DNA from: Collinsella sp.
GTDB lineage: Bacteria > Actinomycetota > Coriobacteriia > Coriobacteriales > Coriobacteriaceae
Length of the DNA: 47,872 nt
Assembly: GCA_019419455.1 (NCBI GenBank)
Contig: DXZW01000034.1
Span: 1 to 47,872 of the forward strand
Direction: 5' to 3'
Below are positions 42,831-47,872 of this stretch, one piece after another; the stretch's first letter is position 1; each line of letters starts with the position of its first letter. Under the pieces are notes generated by a model. The model ran no database searches. It was given only the letters and a program-made list of their open reading frames with translations, and was not told the origin of the DNA. Made by a program: the position numbers and the translations under genes.

Positions 42831-43859
42831 ATGGCCAACAAAGTCACCCTCAAGCAGATCGCCCAGGAGGTGGGGCTTTCCCCCTCGTCGGTCTCGCTTG
42901 TTCTCAATAATCGGCCCTGTCGCATCTCGGAAGAAAACCGCAAGCTCATCAAAGAGGTCGCGGCGCGCAACCACTATGTTCCCAACCAGATTGCGCGCAG
43001 CCTGGTTATGCGCGAGTCGCGCACGCTGGGCCTTATCGTCCCTAACATCGAGAGCCGCTTTTTTGCCTCGCTCGCCGGTAGCTTGGAAAAGCGCTGCCGC
43101 GAGGACGGCTATGCGCTCTTCATTACCAGCTCGGGCGGAAGCGCCGATGACGATCTGGAGCTGCTGCGCCAGCTGGTGACGCGCGGCGTTGATGGCGTCT
43201 TCCTGGTGGTGGGTGACGAGTTCTCCGATGATCGCGCCCTGCGCGAAGAAGTCAGCCACCTGCCCATCCCGGCCGTAATGGTCGACCGTGCCATTGAGGG
43301 GCTCGAGTGCGACAAGGTGATGTTCGACCACGAGATGGGCGGCTATATGGCCACCCGCTATCTGATCGAGCAAGGCCACCGCCGTATTGCCTGCCTGGTT
43401 AATGCCCGCCGTTCCAATACGGGTCGCAAGCGACTTGCCGGCTATGAGCGCGCGCTGCGCGAGGTTGGCCTGCCGATCGACGCGCGTTTGGAGTTTGAGA
43501 GCGAGTACTACATTCCGAGCGCATACGAGGCCTCGGAGGCAGTGCTCGCAACTGACGCCACTGCCGTGTTCGCAAGCTCGGATAACATTGCCCTCGGTTT
43601 GCTCAAGCGCTTACACGAGATGGGGAAGAGCATCCCGGGCGATATCTCGGTGGTGAGCTATGACAACTCGGCGGCCGACGTTCTCTTTGAGCCGGCGCTG
43701 ACCGCGATTGAGCAGGACCCTGGTGTCCTTGCGGAGCATGCTTTTGGCTGCATGTCCAAGCGTCTTGCCGGTAGGGGCGGCAGGCGTGCCGAAGAGGTCG
43801 TTCTGGAGCCGGAGCTTATCGTTAAGGACAGCGTGCTCGAGCTTACTAAACACAACTAA
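42831..43859 (+). CDS. LacI-family transcriptional regulator
   Basis: 342 residues. Helix-turn-helix VTLKQIAQEVGLSPSSVSLVLNNR at the N-terminus with hinge helix NQIARSLVMRES; then a periplasmic-binding-protein-like sensor domain with LIVPNIESRFFASLAGSLEK and HRRIACLVNAR. The ligand is not evident. A pair of TAAAACGTTTTA-type sites lies 100-138 bases after its stop, upstream of the phosphoketolase, which it probably controls. TATACT at 42790 may be its own -10. AAGGAGCGAG precedes the ATG. Confidence 0.93.
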   Translation: MANKVTLKQIAQEVGLSPSSVSLVLNNRPCRISEENRKLIKEVAARNHYVPNQIARSLVMRESRTLGLIVPNIESRFFASLAGSLEKRCREDGYALFITSSGGSADDDLELLRQLVTRGVDGVFLVVGDEFSDDRALREEVSHLPIPAVMVDRAIEGLECDKVMFDHEMGGYMATRYLIEQGHRRIACLVNARRSNTGRKRLAGYERALREVGLPIDARLEFESEYYIPSAYEASEAVLATDATAVFASSDNIALGLLKRLHEMGKSIPGDISVVSYDNSAADVLFEPALTAIEQDPGVLAEHAFGCMSKRLAGRGGRRAEEVVLEPELIVKDSVLELTKHN

Positions 43860-43958
43860 ACACGTTTACCAATTTGCAGAGACCGAATGTGGAGCACCTG
43901 TGACAATCAACGCCGCAGGTGAATGTCGCGTTTTGCTAATCGATGGGATTGATAAGGG

Positions 43959-43997
43959 TGATAAAACGTTTTTTCACCATGATAAAACGTTTTAGCA
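43959..43997. promoter_or_regulatory. Tandem LacI-type operators before phosphoketolase
   Basis: TGATAAAACGTTTTTTCA at 43959 and TGATAAAACGTTTTAGCA at 43980 share the CG-centred palindrome AAAACGTTTT typical of LacI family sites and are 21 bases apart, two helix turns. TATACT (44000-44005) follows as a -10 element, so binding would block the promoter. Confidence 0.7.
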
Positions 43998-44063
43998 AAT
44001 ATACTGGTCCCAACGAAAGGTTGCCGTATTGGAGGGTGACCGCACAGCGAAGGGACATAAACA

Positions 44064-46592
44064 ATGGCTAAAACACTGGGGACGCCGTGGCAAAAGCTGG
44101 GCCACGAGGTGCCGGCTTCCGAGCTCGAGGGCGTCGACCTGTATTGGCGCGCATCGAACTATCTGTCCGTCGGTCAGATCTACCTTCGCTCTAACCCGCT
44201 AATGCGCCCCGACTTTGTCGACGAGAAAACCGGTGAGGTGCGCGACTTCGGTCGTCCGGACGTTAAGCACCGCCTGGTTGGCCACTGGGGCACCACGCCC
44301 GGCATCAACTTCCTGTTCGGTCACGTCAATCGACTGATCGCCGACCACAACCAGAATGCTATCTTCTTGATGGGCCCTGGTCACGGTGGCCCCGCCGGTA
44401 CTGCTCAGTCGCTGCTCGACGGTACCTACCGCGAGATTCGCCCCGACATCACCAATGACGAGGCAGGCCTGCAGAAGTTCTTCCGCCAGTTCTCTTATCC
44501 CGGCGGCATCCCGAGCCACTTTGCGCCCGAGACGCCCGGTTCCATCCACGAGGGCGGCGAGCTCGGCTACACGCTCAGCCACGCTTACGGTGCCGTCATG
44601 GACAACCCGAGCCTGTTGGCCGTGGCCGTGGTGGGCGACGGCGAGTCCGAGACCGGCCCGCTCGCGACCTCTTGGCAATCCAACAAGCTCGTGAACCCGG
44701 CAACCGACGGTATCGTTTTGCCGGTCCTGCACCTCAACGGCTACAAGATCGCCAACCCCACCATCCTCGCCCGCGTGTCCGACGAAGAGCTCACCAAGTT
44801 CTTTGAGGGCATGGGCTATAAGCCGCACTTCTTTGTCGCCGGCTTTGACGACGAGAGCCACGCAAGCATTCATGCGCGTTTCGCTGCCCTGTTTGAGCAG
44901 GTCTTCGATGAGATCTGTGACATCAAGGCAACCGCGCAGGCCCAGGCCGCCGCAGGCGAGACCGTGGTCCGCCCGGCCTACCCCATGATTGTGTTCCGCA
45001 CGCCCAAGGGCTGGACCTGCCCCAAGCAGATCGACGGCAAGAAGACCGAGGACTCCTGGCGCGCGCATCAGGTGCCGCTGGCGAGTGCCAAGGACACCCA
45101 CGAGCACTTCCGCGTGCTGCGCGAGTGGCTGCGTTCCTACAAGCCCGAGGAGCTCTTTACGCCCGAGGGCCAGGTGCGCCCCGAGGTGACGGCCTTTATG
45201 CCGACCGGCGAGCTGCGCATCGGCGCCAACCCCAACGCGAACGGCGGTAAGGTGCGTCGCGAGCTCGAGCTGCCCGATATCCACGCCCACGAGGTCCCCG
45301 TCGACACTAATGGTCATGGCTGGGGCTCCACCGAGGCCGCCCGCGTCTTTGGTGAGTACACTGCCGACGTTCTGGCCAAGAACATGGATGACTTCCGCAT
45401 CTTCGGTCCCGACGAGACCGCGTCCAACCGCCTGCAGGCTGCCTACAAGGTGACCAAGAAGCAGTGGGACGCCGGCTTCTACGAGGACGAGGCCAACGAC
45501 GAGCTGCTGGCAGGCTCCGGTAAGGTCGTCGAGCAGCTGTCCGAGCACCAATGCGAGGGCTTCCTCGAGGCCTACGTGCTCACTGGCCGTTCCGGCGTGT
45601 GGAGCTCCTACGAGAGCTTTGTCCATGTGGTCGACTCCATGGTCAACCAGCACTGCAAGTGGCTCGAGGCTACCAAGCGCGAGATTCCGTGGCGTGCCCC
45701 CATCAGCGGCCTTAACATTTTGCTGTCGAGCCACGTCTGGCGTCAGGACCACAACGGCTTCTCGCATCAGGACCCCGGCTTTATTGACCTGCTGCTCAAC
45801 AAGGCCAACGACACGCACATCGTAAACGCCTACTATCCGGCCGACGCCAACATGGCTCTCGCCGTGGCCGAGCGCGTCTACCAGTCCACTGACTGCGTCA
45901 ACGCCATCTTCTGCGGCAAGCAGCCTGCTCCGACCTTCCAGACGGTCGACGAGGCCAAGGCGGAGCTCGCCGAGGGCGTTGCGACTTGGGAGTGGGCATC
46001 GACCGCCGATTCGCTCGCCGAGGCCGACGTCGTGGTCGCCACCTGCGGTGACGTGCCGACGCTTGAGGCTCTGGCTGCAACCGACATGCTGCGCGAGCTG
46101 GGCATCAAGGTATGGTTCGTCAACGTGGTCGACCTGCTCAAGATCCAGAACGTCTGCGAGAACGACCAGGCTCTCAGCGACGAGCGCTGGGCTGAGCTGT
46201 TCGGCTGCGGCGAGAAGCCCGTCTTCTTCGCGTTCCACGCCTATGCCGGCACGATTCGCCGCCTGATCTGGAACCGCCCCGGCCACGATGCCTTCCGCGT
46301 CCACGGCTACGAGGAGAAAGGCTCCACGACAACGCCGTTCGACATGCTGCGCCTGAACAACATGGACCGCTGGGCACTGGCCGCCGACGTGCTGCGCATG
46401 GTCGACGCCGATAAGTTTGCCGAGCAGATTGATAAGTGGGAGGCATTCCGCACCGAGGCCTTCGAGTTCGCGTGCGATGAGGGCTACGATCACCCGGCCT
46501 TCACCGACTGGGTCTGGCCCGACGCCGCAGCCGCAACAGCAGCCGACGGCGCGCTCTCCGCAACGCAGATGACCGCGGGCGACAACGAGTAA
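44064..46592 (+). CDS. xfp: Xylulose-5-phosphate/fructose-6-phosphate phosphoketolase
   Basis: Thiamine-diphosphate enzyme that cleaves xylulose 5-phosphate (and often fructose 6-phosphate) to acetyl phosphate and a shorter sugar phosphate. 842 residues, near the family's upper range. MGPGHGGPAGTAQSLLDGTY is the family signature, ELGYTLSHAYGA another, GDGESETGPLA the ThDP/Mg site. The ending is an Ala-rich tail. Codons end mainly in C, suggesting high expression. The acetyl phosphate formed would yield ATP by acetate kinase in a fermenting gut bacterium. AAGGGA precedes the ATG. Confidence 0.95.
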   Translation: MAKTLGTPWQKLGHEVPASELEGVDLYWRASNYLSVGQIYLRSNPLMRPDFVDEKTGEVRDFGRPDVKHRLVGHWGTTPGINFLFGHVNRLIADHNQNAIFLMGPGHGGPAGTAQSLLDGTYREIRPDITNDEAGLQKFFRQFSYPGGIPSHFAPETPGSIHEGGELGYTLSHAYGAVMDNPSLLAVAVVGDGESETGPLATSWQSNKLVNPATDGIVLPVLHLNGYKIANPTILARVSDEELTKFFEGMGYKPHFFVAGFDDESHASIHARFAALFEQVFDEICDIKATAQAQAAAGETVVRPAYPMIVFRTPKGWTCPKQIDGKKTEDSWRAHQVPLASAKDTHEHFRVLREWLRSYKPEELFTPEGQVRPEVTAFMPTGELRIGANPNANGGKVRRELELPDIHAHEVPVDTNGHGWGSTEAARVFGEYTADVLAKNMDDFRIFGPDETASNRLQAAYKVTKKQWDAGFYEDEANDELLAGSGKVVEQLSEHQCEGFLEAYVLTGRSGVWSSYESFVHVVDSMVNQHCKWLEATKREIPWRAPISGLNILLSSHVWRQDHNGFSHQDPGFIDLLLNKANDTHIVNAYYPADANMALAVAERVYQSTDCVNAIFCGKQPAPTFQTVDEAKAELAEGVATWEWASTADSLAEADVVVATCGDVPTLEALAATDMLRELGIKVWFVNVVDLLKIQNVCENDQALSDERWAELFGCGEKPVFFAFHAYAGTIRRLIWNRPGHDAFRVHGYEEKGSTTTPFDMLRLNNMDRWALAADVLRMVDADKFAEQIDKWEAFRTEAFEFACDEGYDHPAFTDWVWPDAAAATAADGALSATQMTAGDNE

Positions 46593-46593
46593 G

Positions 46594-46617
46594 TAGGCAT
46601 CCGGGACGGTCTCGCGC
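46594..46617 (+). repeat. Conserved lead-in of family 2 hairpin, first instance
   Basis: These 24 bases, including CGGGACGGTCTCGCGC, recur at 47849-47872 with one difference. They run from the phosphoketolase stop region to the hairpin's left arm. Confidence 0.8.
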
Positions 46618-46619
46618 TG

Positions 46620-46704
46620 GGGCCGCCTCCGGGCTGGTGCCCTTCCTCGGAGAAGTGGGCTTCGCGAACTTCTCCGAGGAAGGGCACCAGCCCGGAGGCG
46701 GCCC
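46620..46704. repeat. Long hairpin element, core family 2, copy 1
   Basis: Perfect 37-base arms (46620-46656 and 46668-46704) enclose loop GGGCTTCGCGA. The inner arm ends are AGAAGT and ACTTCT. The loop and inner ends recur, loop inverted, in the copy at 46816. It begins 27 bases past the phosphoketolase stop. Confidence 0.9.
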
Positions 46705-46815
46705 TCTCGACCGTTTCGATATGCGGGGGCTGATATTTTTTAATGTAATGGGGACTTTGCCGTTGCGGCCTTGGGGCTGCGCATCTTCCTTTGGTCAGCC
46801 AAAATTACATTGCCG

Positions 46816-46888
46816 GGGCCGGGGCGCCTGCTTTGTTTTGAGAAGTTCGCGAAGCCCACTTCTCAAAACAAAGCAGGCGCCCCGGCCC
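46816..46888. repeat. Long hairpin element, core family 2, copy 2 (loop inverted)
   Basis: Perfect 31-base arms (46816-46846 and 46858-46888) enclose loop TCGCGAAGCCC, the exact complement of the loop of copy 1; inner ends are again AGAAGT and ACTTCT. Outer arm sequence is unrelated to copy 1. It ends 25 bases before the AEC transporter start. Confidence 0.9.
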
Positions 46889-46912
46889 TCGTGGAATAGA
46901 TAAGGGGGAAGC

Positions 46913-47851
46913 ATGAGCTTTACGAGTGTGGCGCTTCAGATGTTGACGGTTTCGCTGCCTATTTTGTTGGGGTGGTGTATCGCCAAGCTGGGGTTTATGA
47001 AAGCGGAGTTCGAGCGCGAGCTGTCGCATCTGCTGTTGCAGGTGGCGCTACCGTGCTTGGTGCTTTCGTCAGCGCTGGGCGATGATGTGAAGCTTCCGAG
47101 CATTGCCGAGACGTTTTCGCTCATGGGTCTGTCCTTTGTGATGTATGTAGTGGCGACCGTTATCGCGTTTGCTGTCACCGCTGCTCTTCGCGTTCCCAAA
47201 GGGACAGAATGCTCGTATCGCTTCGCCGTGCTTTTCGGTAATGCCGGGTTTATCGGTTTTCCGGTTATTTCGGCGGTGTTGGGAAAACAAGCGCTGTTGT
47301 ATGCATCGATTGCGCTTATCCCCCTAAACCTTCTTATGTTTACCGTCGGTGCCATGTTATTTAGCGGAATGGATGGCGGCCTTAAAAAGCAGATGCGCAA
47401 TATTGCCGCCTGCTGCAAGAGTCCTGGTCTCATTGCAAGTGCCGTTGTGCTTGGGATCGTGCTAACCGGATGGACCGATTGGGGCGTGTTGGGCGACTCG
47501 ATTTCCATCGTTGGCACCATGACCACTCCAGCGGCATTGTTGCTCATGGGATCGTCTATCGCCAAGTACCGTCCGCTCGAGATGCTTACCAACTGGCGCG
47601 CCTATGTCGCCGTGGCGTTTCGCCTGGTTGTCGTGCCGGTGGCATGTCTTGCCGTCGCGCGCTTGTGGCCCGGCATGACGCCCATGTTTATCGCGACGCT
47701 TGTGCTCGAGATGGCAATGCCGGTGGGTAGCAACGGTACGCTGTACTGCCTACAATACGGCAAGGATGCACGCCCCATGATGCAGTGCACGTTTTTGTCG
47801 ATCATCTGCTCCATTTTGACTATCCCACTCGTAACCACGCTGTGCGGGTAG
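46913..47851 (+). CDS. AEC (auxin efflux carrier) family transporter
   Basis: 312 residues with about ten predicted membrane segments in two five-helix halves (start MLTVSLPILLGWCIAKLGFM; VALPCLVLSSALG; LFGNAGFIGFPVISAVLGK in the first half, GTMTTPAALLLMGSSIAKY in the second). The asparagine and proline breaks in these two segments are typical of the family. Substrate unknown; malate, amino acids or fermentation acids are candidates. GGGGGAAGC precedes the ATG. Confidence 0.9.
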   Translation: MSFTSVALQMLTVSLPILLGWCIAKLGFMKAEFERELSHLLLQVALPCLVLSSALGDDVKLPSIAETFSLMGLSFVMYVVATVIAFAVTAALRVPKGTECSYRFAVLFGNAGFIGFPVISAVLGKQALLYASIALIPLNLLMFTVGAMLFSGMDGGLKKQMRNIAACCKSPGLIASAVVLGIVLTGWTDWGVLGDSISIVGTMTTPAALLLMGSSIAKYRPLEMLTNWRAYVAVAFRLVVVPVACLAVARLWPGMTPMFIATLVLEMAMPVGSNGTLYCLQYGKDARPMMQCTFLSIICSILTIPLVTTLCG

Positions 47852-47872
47852 GCATTCGGGACGGTCTCGCGC
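47849..47872 (+). repeat. Lead-in of another family 2 hairpin, cut by the window end
   Basis: The last 24 bases match 46594-46617 except for one base. By analogy a hairpin element continues beyond the window, starting just after the transporter's stop. Confidence 0.65.

Noticed and set aside
44199..46493. Minus-strand open frame of 764 residues opposite phosphoketolase
   Set aside because: Arises from C-ending codons of the real gene; no domains.

Overview
The window is a GC-rich bacterial chromosome segment. Gene content and style point to a gut actinobacterium of class Coriobacteriia, most like Collinsella. The signs are the sugar gene set, the phosphoketolase, a Tat-exported CwlO-type hydrolase, a TsaB-RimI-TsaD fusion, and strongly C-ending codons in abundant proteins. 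The genus is inferred from memory of such genomes, not from a search.

Layout. (1) 1-6983: one rightward housekeeping operon, acpS, nnrD/E, alr, a family-4 uracil-DNA glycosylase, tsaE, and a triple fusion of TsaB, RimI and TsaD. (2) 7000-12500: cstA behind a leader with a short Ile/Val-rich peptide and an intrinsic terminator, an unusual Toprim protein resembling the JetD nuclease of Wadjet, and a leftward tRNA-Gln. (3) 12500-27200: a peptidoglycan-binding protein, a polyprenyl synthase, and a maltodextrin block made of a PTS EIICB-HAD fusion, a GntR/UTRA regulator, a maltose-type ABC importer, glycogen phosphorylase and 4-alpha-glucanotransferase. Related sites built around GTTTAAAC lie upstream of four transcription units of this block and suggest one regulon. 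(4) 27200-38900: an accessory island with decayed IS110, IS21, IS1595-like and IS3-like pieces. It carries a DUF2975/XRE pair, a RiPP-like cluster (two 39-residue five-cysteine peptides, a three-gene ABC transporter, a radical SAM/SPASM maturase broken by one frameshift, and a one-piece ABC exporter), and a two-gene unit of an OLD/RecF-like ATPase plus a cysteine-rich PD-(D/E)XK nuclease that looks like anti-phage defence. (5) 38900-47872: galE, a CwlO-like hydrolase, murB, a LacI regulator, phosphoketolase with two LacI-type operators, and an AEC transporter.

Across the window lie at least six very long, nearly perfect hairpins downstream of genes. Four share a conserved core of about 70 bases and two share an 11-base loop, while the arms differ completely from copy to copy yet stay paired. 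A separate array at 22896-23113 holds six copies of a 15-base motif in alternating orientation with exact 27-base internal spacers. These repeats, the peptide cluster and the ATPase/nuclease pair are the parts most likely to be undescribed.
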